NCBI RefSeq assembly: GCF_900104745.1
Contig: NZ_LT629732.1
Location: forward strand, 2,777,981-2,841,980
Source: Actinopolymorpha singaporensis
GTDB lineage: Bacteria > Actinomycetota > Actinomycetes > Propionibacteriales > Actinopolymorphaceae
Reading direction: 5' to 3'
Length of the DNA stretch: 64,000 bases
This document shows positions 34,627-42,681 of the stretch, piece by piece (the stretch's first letter is position 1; each line of letters opens with the position of its first letter). Both the position numbers and the translations under genes were made by a program. A model generated the notes under the pieces. It was not told where the DNA came from. It saw only the letters and a program-made list of their open reading frames with translations, and did no database searches.

Positions 34627-35426
34627 CGGCCGAACAGGCGCACCAGGACCAGGAGCAGGACCTGGCCGGAAGGGCGGCACTCGTGACGGGTTCGAGCCGC
34701 GGGCTCGGCCGGCACTATGCGCTGCACCTCGCCCGGCGCGGCGCGGACGTCGTCATCCACGACGTCGACGACCGGGCGGCGGCGGAGTTCGGCGAGGCGG
34801 AGTCCGGTGAGGCGGTCGCCGCGGAGGTACGCGCGCTCGGCCGCCGGTCGGCGTTCGTCACCGCGGACCTGACCGACCCGGCCGCCGCCGAACGGCTGGT
34901 GGCGACGACCGTCGAAACCCTCGGCCGGCTGGACATCCTGGTGAACAACGCCGGCGGTGACATCGGCGCCACCGGTCCGCGCCCGGACCCAAACGACGCC
35001 CTCGACATCGATCCCGACGACATCCGCGCGGTCGTCGAACGCAACGTGCTCACCACGATGTACACCTGCAAGTTCGCCGGACAGCACATGCGGGACCGGC
35101 GTACGGGCAAGATCGTCAACGTGGGTTCGGTCGCCGGGCACATCCCCGCCCGCAACGGCATCATCTACGCCGCGGCGAAGGCGGCCAACTCCCACTACAC
35201 CCGCTGCCTGGCCGAGGAGCTTCGCCCGTTCGACGTCAACGTCAACTGCATCTCGCCCGCGCCGACGTACACCGGGCGGTTCCTCGCCACCAGGAACGTC
35301 GCGGACCAGAGCGACCGGTCGCGACTGCAACAGGTCGCCCAGCCCGGCGACATGGCCGCGATCGTGTTGTTCCTGGTGAGTTCGGCCTCCGATCACCTCA
35401 CCGGGGAGACGATCGTCTGCTGGTGA
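34623..35426 (+). CDS. SDR oxidoreductase
   Basis: A 267-residue dehydrogenase with the TGSSRGLG cofactor motif, NNAG, and catalytic Ser and YAAAK. A 30-residue acidic insert follows the second strand (DDRAAAEFGEAESGEAVA). The C-terminus ends in HLTGETIVCW, lacking the usual DGG. It is the third cistron of the operon and its last 34 bp overlap the convergent membrane-protein gene. Confidence 0.88.
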   Translation: MTAEQAHQDQEQDLAGRAALVTGSSRGLGRHYALHLARRGADVVIHDVDDRAAAEFGEAESGEAVAAEVRALGRRSAFVTADLTDPAAAERLVATTVETLGRLDILVNNAGGDIGATGPRPDPNDALDIDPDDIRAVVERNVLTTMYTCKFAGQHMRDRRTGKIVNVGSVAGHIPARNGIIYAAAKAANSHYTRCLAEELRPFDVNVNCISPAPTYTGRFLATRNVADQSDRSRLQQVAQPGDMAAIVLFLVSSASDHLTGETIVCW

Positions 35427-36493
35427 CCGGCCTCGGGGTCCCCGCCGATGTCCCCGCCGATGTCAGCGCCGATGTCAGCGCCGAGGTCACGCCCACGGCC
35501 GGCCCGCAGTGACGCGAGTACGCCGGCGGCCACCCCCGCCACGACGACGGCCGCCGCGGCGCCGGTCAGCGCGTCCGGGTGCACGATCGACTGTCCGCGC
35601 AGCGCCTGCCAGGTGAGCAGTGCGAGCACCGCGACGTACGCCGAAACCGTCACCACGAGCAGCCGCAACCTGACGGCGGGCGCCCGCAGCGCAGGCAGGC
35701 CACGGGCCAGGAACTCCAGCACCAGTGCGGCGAGCGGGATCAGTTGCAGTGCGTGCATGCCGACGAAGTGCGGGATCCGCAGGTCGCCGCCGACGGTGCT
35801 CCAGCCCAGCAACGGAAGCCCGGGTCCGCCGTCGGCGAGCCCGACGGTGTGCGCGCCGGCGATGTCGGCGTCCGTCGCGATCTGTTCGGCAGTCGGTATC
35901 ACCATCAGGAAGCCGAGCGCCATCCCGAGCAGGGCGAGGATCCCGCCGGCCCGAACGGCCAGGGTGCGGGCGCGGTCCGGGCCGGGATTGCGGAACAGGA
36001 TCACGCACACGACCAGCGTGGCCACCCACACGAACCCGATCGAGATGCCCATCGACCGCCACAGTGCGGCGTTCAGCGGGGTGGTCTCGTTGAAGTGGCT
36101 CGTCGTACCGCGGAGCACCTGGCCGACGATGACCACCATCTCCGCCACCAGTCCGACGGCCGCGACGGTCCCCATCCACCACGCGGTCCGGCGCAGGCGG
36201 CGAAGCTGGGCGATCAGCCACGCCCAGGTGACCGAGTAGATCAGGATCGAGAGCGCGAACTTCGTCGGCTTGGCCCAGATCGGCATGCCGGTGAGGACGC
36301 GGTGGTCGGCGAACAGGCCGACGACGCCAACGACGGCGACGGCCGCCATGGCCACGGCGAGCGTCATCAGCGGGCGGTGCCAGGCGAACGCCTGGGCGAA
36401 CGTCACCCCGGCGAGGCGGTCGCGGCGTTCGGGTTGTCCGCGGCGGTCGGGTGTCGAGGTCGGCGGCAGGGGTGGTTCGGGTACGGCGGTCAT
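35393..36493 (-). CDS. Multi-pass membrane protein of unknown function
   Basis: A 366-residue protein with about eight or nine hydrophobic helices, starting at residue 40. No conserved catalytic motif was recognised. Helices contain WAKPTKFALSILIY and HFVGMHALQLIPL, the latter with His and Met that could bind metal or heme. The C-terminal tail consists of a fourfold DIGA/DIGG repeat encoded by 12-bp units. It lies 29 bp after the MerR gene in the same direction, so it is probably that regulator's target. Confidence 0.75.
   Translation of the reverse strand: MTAVPEPPLPPTSTPDRRGQPERRDRLAGVTFAQAFAWHRPLMTLAVAMAAVAVVGVVGLFADHRVLTGMPIWAKPTKFALSILIYSVTWAWLIAQLRRLRRTAWWMGTVAAVGLVAEMVVIVGQVLRGTTSHFNETTPLNAALWRSMGISIGFVWVATLVVCVILFRNPGPDRARTLAVRAGGILALLGMALGFLMVIPTAEQIATDADIAGAHTVGLADGGPGLPLLGWSTVGGDLRIPHFVGMHALQLIPLAALVLEFLARGLPALRAPAVRLRLLVVTVSAYVAVLALLTWQALRGQSIVHPDALTGAAAAVVVAGVAAGVLASLRAGRGRDLGADIGADIGGDIGGDPEAGHQQTIVSPVR
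35441..35488. repeat. 12-bp tandem repeat, four units
   Basis: Units CCCGCCGATGTC (twice) and AGCGCCGATGTC/AGCGCCGAGGTC encode the C-terminal DIGA/DIGG repeat of the membrane protein on the minus strand. Confidence 0.85.
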
Positions 36494-36522
36494 GGAGTTC
36501 CCCCGGTTCGGATGGTGGGCGG

Positions 36523-37188
36523 TCAGCGCGGTGGTGTTCGGTAGCGGTTGCCGGATACGTGTTCCTGCGCGAGCCGGCGCAGGGCGGCGAGAAGCGCGTC
36601 GCCGAGGACGGTGCCGACCAGGGCGGTCTCGACGAGTTCGTCCTCGTCCTCGATGCCGGTGACGACGTCGAGGTCTGTCTCGGCGGCGACCTCGGCCGCC
36701 TCGGCGTAGCGGTCGAGTGCTGCGATCGCCCGGTGCTGGCCCAGGCGGTCGAGCCGGGTGAGCACGTCGGCGGCAGCGGTCCTGGCCGGGCTCGTCCTCT
36801 CGATGCGCCAGCCGCGGCGTTCGAGCAGGTCGTCGACCGTCTTCGCCGCCTGGACGTGTTCCTCGCCGGTCCGGTCGGCTCGGTCGGTCTTGTCGGCCCC
36901 GGCGCCCGCCTGGAGGTCGCCGAGCGAACCGATGGTGGCGCCGAGCTTCTGGCGGACCGTCCTGTCCGGGTCGTCGATCACCGAGAGCACGGCACGGGTG
37001 GTGGCGATGGACATGCCGCCCACGTCGGTCAGTGCGCGGATCAGGGTCAGCCGCCGAACGTGGGACTGGTCGTAGCTGGCCTGGTTGGGCGGGGTGAGGT
37101 GCCCGGCGGGGAGCAGGCCCTCGCGCAGGTAGTACTTGATCGTGGCGACCGGGACCCCGCTCACTCGGCTCAGCTCTGCCATCCGCAT
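36523..37188 (-). CDS. MerR-family transcriptional regulator
   Basis: A 221-residue regulator. Residues 1-70 form the MerR winged HTH (MAELSRVSGVPVATIKYYLREGLLPAG...). The C-terminal part is a long helical effector domain with no metal-binding Cys pair. ATG 37188 is supported by TACGCT ending 6 nt upstream. An upstream in-frame start at 37218 would place coding sequence over the operator. It probably controls itself and the downstream membrane gene. Confidence 0.88.
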   Translation of the reverse strand: MRMAELSRVSGVPVATIKYYLREGLLPAGHLTPPNQASYDQSHVRRLTLIRALTDVGGMSIATTRAVLSVIDDPDRTVRQKLGATIGSLGDLQAGAGADKTDRADRTGEEHVQAAKTVDDLLERRGWRIERTSPARTAAADVLTRLDRLGQHRAIAALDRYAEAAEVAAETDLDVVTGIEDEDELVETALVGTVLGDALLAALRRLAQEHVSGNRYRTPPR

Positions 37189-37194
37189 ACGGAT

Positions 37195-37213
37195 AGCGTA
37201 ACTATCCGATAGT
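37195..37213 (-). promoter_or_regulatory. MerR operator and leaderless -10
   Basis: TACGCT (37195-37200) ends 6 nt before ATG 37188. Directly upstream is the perfect dyad ACTATC-C-GATAGT (37201-37213). A dyad between -35 and -10 is the standard MerR operator position. Confidence 0.6.
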
Positions 37214-37260
37214 GCCACTGCCCATAGTTTTCCGAAATTACTTCGGGGGCCGGCCCGGTG

Positions 37261-38148
37261 TCATTCCTCCGCGAGCGCGTCGCGTCGCCGGCGGGCGGTG
37301 GTGGCGGCGCGACTGGCCCTGGTGAGGGCGCGTTCCAGCGAGCCGGTCCGGTGCTCGGCTCGCTCGAGTTCGGCCCGCGCCTTCTCCAGCTCGTCGGTCA
37401 GGCGTTCGACCGCGGTCCGCATGTCCTCGACGTGATGCTCGTTGGCGTCGAGTTCGGCCTCGGCCTGCGCCCTGGCCTCCTCGGCTTCGGCCAGCTCCGC
37501 CTCGGCCCGTTCCAGCTTCTCGCGGGCCTCCTTGCGCCGGCGTTCCTCCGCGCGCTTGTCGGCCTGGGTACGTTTGCGTGCCGGAGCCTGCTTCTTCGTG
37601 GTCTTCTTCCCGGTCGCCCGGCGCTCCCGGGCGGTACTGATCGGAGTCACCTCGGCCGGCTCGCCGGACTCGTCCACGACGCCGAATCCCACGTGCCGGA
37701 GCGCGCTGGTCAGCCGGCCCGTACGCAGCAGTCCCGCGGCGTCGGCGTCGACCGAGGCGGCGTCGAGGGTCTCCGCGAGCCGGTCGCCCACGGTGTCGGT
37801 GACCTTGTGCCCGGACTTCTTCGCGAGCTCGCGCGCCGCCCGGCCGAGGTCGCGGACGAGCGAGATCCGCTGCGAGGTGAGCTCGCGCATCCGGTCGCCG
37901 TCGCGGGACGCGTGCGCGTCCCGCAGGTCGTCACCGAGCTGGACGAGCTCGTCGACGCGGTCCTCCTCGGCGCGGACGAGCTGGTTGGCGAGCCACGCGG
38001 CGAGTGTGGGCTTCTTCAGCTCCCTGATCGCCTTGCTCGCCGCGGCGTCGCCGTCGGCCCTGGCCCGGTCGGCCAGCTTGTTGCGGGCCGAGGTGAAGTC
38101 CCCCGGTGGCAGGCTGTACAGCTCCCACGCCGCTTCGTCGAGGTCCAC
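37261..38148 (-). CDS. Coiled-coil protein of unknown function
   Basis: A 295-residue protein. The N-terminal 150 residues are helical and begin VDLDEAAWELYSLPPGDFTSARN. A Lys-rich linker (KKTTKKQAPARKR) near residue 180 is followed by a long heptad coiled coil (about residues 195-295) rich in Glu, Ala and Arg. GTG start with GAGG just ahead. It resembles a family of uncharacterised actinobacterial proteins that may bind DNA through the basic linker. It is transcribed towards the MerR gene on the same strand, with 72 bp between. Confidence 0.7.
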   Translation of the reverse strand: MDLDEAAWELYSLPPGDFTSARNKLADRARADGDAAASKAIRELKKPTLAAWLANQLVRAEEDRVDELVQLGDDLRDAHASRDGDRMRELTSQRISLVRDLGRAARELAKKSGHKVTDTVGDRLAETLDAASVDADAAGLLRTGRLTSALRHVGFGVVDESGEPAEVTPISTARERRATGKKTTKKQAPARKRTQADKRAEERRRKEAREKLERAEAELAEAEEARAQAEAELDANEHHVEDMRTAVERLTDELEKARAELERAEHRTGSLERALTRASRAATTARRRRDALAEE

Positions 38149-38311
38149 CCCCTCATCATGACGCGTACGACGACGTGCAGGTGGACACGAACGACAACGG
38201 CGTGGTGGCCACGGCGTCGAGGAGGGACACCGGCCGGTTCCGGTCTCGCGGCCCCGGAGGCCATGGCGCACGGCAAGCTGACGACCGGATCATGGACAGG
38301 GTGCGTCGTGG

Positions 38312-38325
38312 ACCTGCCGGCAGGT
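38312..38325. promoter_or_regulatory. Perfect 14-bp palindrome upstream of the PhyH gene
   Basis: ACCTGCCGGCAGGT is its own reverse complement and is flanked by GTGG and near-matching CCAC. It lies 87 bp before ATG 38413, a plausible operator. The rest of the 264-bp gap between the divergent coiled-coil and PhyH genes shows nothing else clear. Confidence 0.45.
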
Positions 38326-38412
38326 GTCCACTCACGGGACGTCGACGACGTGCTGTGCTGCCGAACCACGAGTACACCACCTGAGCGTCCGACGAGGAAG
38401 GGACCCCGCGCG

Positions 38413-39288
38413 ATGAGAAGCGAACCCGAACGCTGGCGGGCCGACTACGCGCGCGACGGTTACCTCGTCGTCGAGGACTGTCTCGACAAGGAGACGTTGA
38501 CAGCGCTGCGGGCAGGCGTGGACCGGATCGTCGACGACCCCGACAGCCTGCCGGCACACCTGCGCGCCCACGTGCAGCTGGAACGCGAGTACGTCCGGCC
38601 CGACGTCGCCGAGGACCGCGACGTCACCCGGCTCGGCCGGGCGGTGCGGCTGGTGATGGAACTGCCGGTGTTCGAGCCGGTGTTCGCCGAGCTCATCCGC
38701 TACGAGCCGCTGCTGGACGTCCTGCAGGCGCTGTTCGGCAGCACGGAGTTCCACTTCCACAACTACAAATGCGTCAACAAGGCCCCGGGCGCGAGTGGTG
38801 CCTTCGTCTGGCACCGCGACCTTCCGTACCTGTACCACTCCACCCCGAACCTGCTCACCGCGATGCTGTGCCTGGACGACATGACCGAGGACAACGGCGC
38901 CACGGTCGTCCTGCCCGGCAGCCACCTGCTCGCCGACGAGACCGTCGCGGTGGGCGACCAGGACATCCGCGAGGACGACCTGCCGCCCGACCTCGAACGA
39001 CGTACCGTCACCTGCCCGGCCGGCTCAGCGGTGATCTTCCATGTCAACCTGCTGCACGGCGGCGGAGCCAACACCTCGACCACGCCTCGGCGCAACGTCA
39101 TCGGCATCTGGGCGGGGCCGGACACCTACCCGACCGGCGCGGCCCGCTACGCCTACCAGGGCCTGTATCCGCGCAGCGTGGATCCCGCCCGGCAGCGGCA
39201 GCTGCGGATGGCACTGGGCGACAGCGCATCCGACGCCGGGCTCGGGGTGGGGCTCAGCCGGCCCCGAGCAGCGGCAGGCACGGGGTGA
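38413..39288 (+). CDS. Phytanoyl-CoA dioxygenase (PhyH)-family oxygenase
   Basis: A 291-residue Fe(II)/2-oxoglutarate enzyme. The iron ligands are the His and Asp of WHRD (about residue 135) and the His of LLHGGGANTS. The 2-oxoglutarate Arg is in PRRNVIG. The N-terminal DYARDGYLVVEDCLD is the usual family opening. AGGAAGGG upstream fixes the ATG. Substrates in bacteria range over small acids and sugars. The neighbouring FadR regulator and ABC importer suggest that it acts on an imported compound. Confidence 0.9.
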   Translation: MRSEPERWRADYARDGYLVVEDCLDKETLTALRAGVDRIVDDPDSLPAHLRAHVQLEREYVRPDVAEDRDVTRLGRAVRLVMELPVFEPVFAELIRYEPLLDVLQALFGSTEFHFHNYKCVNKAPGASGAFVWHRDLPYLYHSTPNLLTAMLCLDDMTEDNGATVVLPGSHLLADETVAVGDQDIREDDLPPDLERRTVTCPAGSAVIFHVNLLHGGGANTSTTPRRNVIGIWAGPDTYPTGAARYAYQGLYPRSVDPARQRQLRMALGDSASDAGLGVGLSRPRAAAGTG

Positions 39289-39322
39289 GGCCCTCGATCG
39301 TGACCGGAACCATGCGGTGGCG

Positions 39323-39898
39323 TTACCAGTCGGCGCGTGTCAACCGCAGCCTGCGCTCGACGCTGAGCTCACCTCGGACCGCGTGCCGCTTCGTGCCGTC
39401 GTCTATGTAGCCGAGCCTGCGGGACACCGCGTACGAACTCGCGTTGTGGTCGAACGCCGCCGACACGGCCTCCTCCGCGCCGAGCCCGGTGAACGCCAGA
39501 TCGAGCACGGCCGCGCGCATCTCGGTGCCGATGCGCTTGCCCTGGTGAGTGCGGCCCAGCCAGGAGCCGGTGCTGACCGTCCTGGTGACGGCGAAGTCGG
39601 AGGCACCGATGGTCTGCTGCCCCACGACCTCACCGTCGCGGAAGACGCTGAGATTGAGCTGCCAGGCCTGCGGTGTCCAGCCACCGAGCCGCAGCCAGTG
39701 GTGCTGGATCACCCCGCGCGCGACCTCGGCCGGCGGCCGGTCGGTCCACGGCACGAGGAACGGCATGACGGCCGGGTCGTGGATGCCGGCCGCAGCCACG
39801 TCGGCGAGGTCGGCGAGCTCCTCCGGCGTGGGCAGCCGAAGCTCGAGCCGGGGGGTCGTGAGGCGCAAACCTACCAGGGGGAAGTGGTCGACGAGCAT
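39323..39898 (-). CDS. GNAT-family (RimL-like) N-acetyltransferase
   Basis: A 191-residue acetyltransferase. TTPRLELRLPTPEELADLADV and GSWLGRTHQGKRIGTEMRAAVLDLAF are RimL/RimJ-type motifs. SAAFDHNASSYAVSRRLGY is the usual C-terminal motif. A CAGGAT hexamer 6 nt before ATG 39898 may act as a weak leaderless -10. Target unknown. Confidence 0.87.
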   Translation of the reverse strand: MLVDHFPLVGLRLTTPRLELRLPTPEELADLADVAAAGIHDPAVMPFLVPWTDRPPAEVARGVIQHHWLRLGGWTPQAWQLNLSVFRDGEVVGQQTIGASDFAVTRTVSTGSWLGRTHQGKRIGTEMRAAVLDLAFTGLGAEEAVSAAFDHNASSYAVSRRLGYIDDGTKRHAVRGELSVERRLRLTRADW

Positions 39899-40028
39899 CC
39901 CTCAATCCTGGCCGCCGAACGATCGGCACGGCATCCGCTTTCCGCATACGCGCCGTCCTCGTCCGGCCACCGTCCGACCGGTCGCGGTGGTGAGGCGGCG
40001 ATGGCAAGGACGCGCCTTCGCGGGCGGG

Positions 40029-40034
40029 TATATT
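40029..40034 (+). promoter_or_regulatory. -10 hexamer of the FadR-type gene
   Basis: TATATT, about 38 bp before ATG 40072. No good -35 was seen. The AT-rich box stands out from its GC-rich surroundings. Confidence 0.45.
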
Positions 40035-40071
40035 CGGCGGGGATCGGTGTGCTGAACCCAGGGATGTGGGC

Positions 40072-40782
40072 ATGGCGGAGTACGACGGACGCGGCGTCCA
40101 CGGGCACACCGTCGAGGTGATCGGCCGCCGGATCCTCACCGGGGAGATCGCCGAGGGCGCGACCATCGACGGCGGCGCCCTGGAGTCCGAGCTCGGCATC
40201 AGCCGCACCGTCGTCCGCGAGGCGTTCCGGGTGCTGGGTGCCAAGGGCCTGGTCACCGCCCGGCAGAAGCGGGGGACCTATGTCCGGCCGCGCGCCGACT
40301 GGAACCTCCTCGACGCCGACATCCTGCGCTGGCAGTTCGCCGGCCGCTCCGACGTCGCGTTCTTCTCCAACCTGCAGGAGATCCGCGGCATCGTCGAGCC
40401 CGCGGGCGCCCGGCTCGCTGCCGAGCGCCGCACCGACGAGGATCTGGCCGCCCTGGACGCGGCGCTGGCCGCGATGGTGGCTGCCGGTGACGACCCGGAA
40501 GCGATGACCAGGGCGGACCTGGCCTTCCACCGCGCCCTGCTGGCGGCGGCCCACAACGAACTCCTGGAACGCATGGAGGTCGTCATCGAGGTGGGCCTGT
40601 CCGTCCGCGACCGGCACATGCACGGGTCCGGCGCCGCGGAGGACTCCGTGCCGGTGCACCGGTCGGTGCTGGCCGCGGTCCGGCGGGGGAGTCCGGCGCG
40701 CGCGGAGCGGGAGATGCGCGCCCTGCTCACCCGCGCGGGGGACGACCTGTCCCATCTCCGGCGTACGCGCAGGGGAGCCTGA
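40072..40782 (+). CDS. FadR/GntR-family transcriptional regulator (FCD domain)
   Basis: A 236-residue regulator. The winged HTH is in residues about 8-75 (IGRRILTGEIAEGATIDGGALESELGISRTVVREAFRVLGAKGLVTARQKRGTYV). The FCD effector domain follows, with Asp and His metal ligands in RADLAFHRALLAAAHN and PVHRSV. ATG 40072 is favoured over GTG 40066 because AGGGA is correctly spaced. It lies beside the second sugar ABC operon and the PhyH gene, which it may repress until a sugar acid is bound. Confidence 0.9.
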   Translation: MAEYDGRGVHGHTVEVIGRRILTGEIAEGATIDGGALESELGISRTVVREAFRVLGAKGLVTARQKRGTYVRPRADWNLLDADILRWQFAGRSDVAFFSNLQEIRGIVEPAGARLAAERRTDEDLAALDAALAAMVAAGDDPEAMTRADLAFHRALLAAAHNELLERMEVVIEVGLSVRDRHMHGSGAAEDSVPVHRSVLAAVRRGSPARAEREMRALLTRAGDDLSHLRRTRRGA

Positions 40783-40824
40783 CCGGCCGCCGCCCCGCGC
40801 CGCCCTGGAGACCGCGCCCACGCC

Positions 40825-41745
40825 TCAGCGGATTCCCGCGCTGCCCGCGCCGAGGTTGACCTCGTAGATGTGTTTCTGGCTGAAGAAGTAGACCGCGACC
40901 ATCGGCAGGGTGAGGAAGAGGGCGCCCACCATCACCAGGTTGTACGGCGGGGTCTGCGCGTTGGTGGAGGTGCCGGACAGGAACTGCACGCCGAGTGCCA
41001 ACGGGTACTTGCTCTCGGTGTTGAGGTAGATCAGCGGGCCGAAGAACGAACCCCACGACGCCGAGAAGCTGAACACCCCGACCGCCACGATCACCGGCCG
41101 CATCAGCGGCAGCACGATCCGCGCGAAGATCCCGAAGTGGCCGAGGCCGTCGACCTGTGCGGCCTCGTCGAGTTCGCGCGGGATCCGGGTGATGAACTGC
41201 CGCATCAGGAAGATGTTGTACGCGCCGCCGAAGAGGTTCGGCACTATCAGCGGCAGGAGCGTGTCGATCCAGCCCAGTCCGCGGAAGAGCACGAACTGCG
41301 GGATGATCGTCACCTCCATCGGGACCATCATCGTGGACAGCAGCACCACGAACAGCGCCGACCGCCCGGGGGCCCGCAGCCGGGCGAAGGCGTAGGCCAC
41401 CATCGCGCTGACGAACATCTGCCCCAGGCAGGCGAACGTCACGATGACCAGGCTGTTGAGGATCCACCGGGCCATGTCGGCGTCGGAGCCCAGCACCCGC
41501 ACGAAGTTGTCGAAGTGGAACTCCCGCGGCAGCAGGGTGAACGCCGCCTTCTGCACGGTCACGTCGGAGGACAGCGCGATCGACACCATGAACACGAACG
41601 GCGCGGACAGCACCGCGGACACGACGGTGAGGACGCCGTACGACACCGCAGCCTCGCGTCGGCCGTGACTGCCGACCGGTCGGCTGCGCCGTTCCTGGTG
41701 CGTCTCCTCCGCGAGGGCGGTTTCCGCCAGCGGCGGCGCGGTCAT
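40825..41745 (-). CDS. Sugar ABC transporter permease (MalG type)
   Basis: A 306-residue permease with six helices. The EAA loop is EAAQVDGLGHFGIFARIVLPLM. The ATG overlaps the upstream stop (ATGA). The frame is open much further upstream on the same strand, but that part is a shadow of the preceding permease. It is the last cistron of the second ABC operon and has no ATPase gene beside it. Confidence 0.93.
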   Translation of the reverse strand: MTAPPLAETALAEETHQERRSRPVGSHGRREAAVSYGVLTVVSAVLSAPFVFMVSIALSSDVTVQKAAFTLLPREFHFDNFVRVLGSDADMARWILNSLVIVTFACLGQMFVSAMVAYAFARLRAPGRSALFVVLLSTMMVPMEVTIIPQFVLFRGLGWIDTLLPLIVPNLFGGAYNIFLMRQFITRIPRELDEAAQVDGLGHFGIFARIVLPLMRPVIVAVGVFSFSASWGSFFGPLIYLNTESKYPLALGVQFLSGTSTNAQTPPYNLVMVGALFLTLPMVAVYFFSQKHIYEVNLGAGSAGIR

Positions 41746-42674
41746 CGGCGTACCTCCGACTCGTAGAAGACCCAGCGCGAGGACGACCGGAACACCACCG
41801 CCGTGCAGATCATGATGACCGCGAACAGCAGCCAGGACAGAGCCGAGGCGTATCCCATCCGGTAGTTCTTGAAGCCCTCCTCGAAGATGTACGGCACGAG
41901 CGTCTCGCTGGCGTTGTTCGGCCCGCCGCCGGTGAGGATGTAGACCTGGCTGAACACCTGGAACGCGCCGATCAGCCCCATCACGACGTTGAACAGGATG
42001 ACCGGCGACAGCATCGGAAGCACGATGCGGAAGAACCGCTGCCGCGGGCCGGCGCCGTCGATGGTGGCGGCCTCGAGGAGTTCGGCCGGGATGCCCTGCA
42101 TGGTCGCCAGCAGCAGGACGACGCCGGTGCCCACGCCCCACAGGGACATCAGCACCAGCGCCGGTATGACCCAGGCCTCCTCCAGCAGCCACGCCGGGCC
42201 GTGTACGCCGACCAGCCCGAGCGCGCGGTTGACCAGGCCGGCGTCGGGAGCGAGCACCCAGCCGAACAACATCGCACTCGCCACCAGCGGCACCAGCGCC
42301 GGGAGGTAGACGATCGTCCGGTAGACCCGCATGCCCGGTACCGGCTTGTTCAGCAGGGCCGCGAGCGCCACCGAGACCACGGTCGACAGCGGGACGGCGA
42401 CGAACGTGTAGTACGCGGTGTTGCGCAGCACCTTCCAGAACAACGGGTCCTGGGCGAACATCCGCACGTAGTTGGCCAGGCCCACCCACCGGGGCGGGGT
42501 CAGCAGGTCGTAGTCGGTCAGGCTCAGGTAGGCGGAGGCGAGCAGTGGCCCGGCGAGAAACACGACGAACCCGAACAGCCAGGGCGAGACCATCACGTAG
42601 AACCACACTGCCTCGCGGCGGCGTTGCGTCCACCGCGGACGGAAGGTGGTGTCGGTGTCTACCGAATCCCCCAC
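41742..42674 (-). CDS. Sugar ABC transporter permease (MalF type)
   Basis: A 310-residue permease with six helices and the EAA motif EAATIDGAGPRQRFFRIVLPML. A family motif GGPNNASETLVPYIFEEGF lies near the C-terminus. It begins 7 bp after the binding-protein stop and overlaps the next permease by 4 nt. Confidence 0.93.
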   Translation of the reverse strand: MGDSVDTDTTFRPRWTQRRREAVWFYVMVSPWLFGFVVFLAGPLLASAYLSLTDYDLLTPPRWVGLANYVRMFAQDPLFWKVLRNTAYYTFVAVPLSTVVSVALAALLNKPVPGMRVYRTIVYLPALVPLVASAMLFGWVLAPDAGLVNRALGLVGVHGPAWLLEEAWVIPALVLMSLWGVGTGVVLLLATMQGIPAELLEAATIDGAGPRQRFFRIVLPMLSPVILFNVVMGLIGAFQVFSQVYILTGGGPNNASETLVPYIFEEGFKNYRMGYASALSWLLFAVIMICTAVVFRSSSRWVFYESEVRR

Positions 42675-42681
42675 CGAGAGC

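Noticed and set aside
41746-42633. Upstream extension of the second MalG-type permease
   Set aside because: The extension is a shadow of the MalF-type gene. The ATG at 41745 with ATGA overlap gives a normal 306-residue permease.
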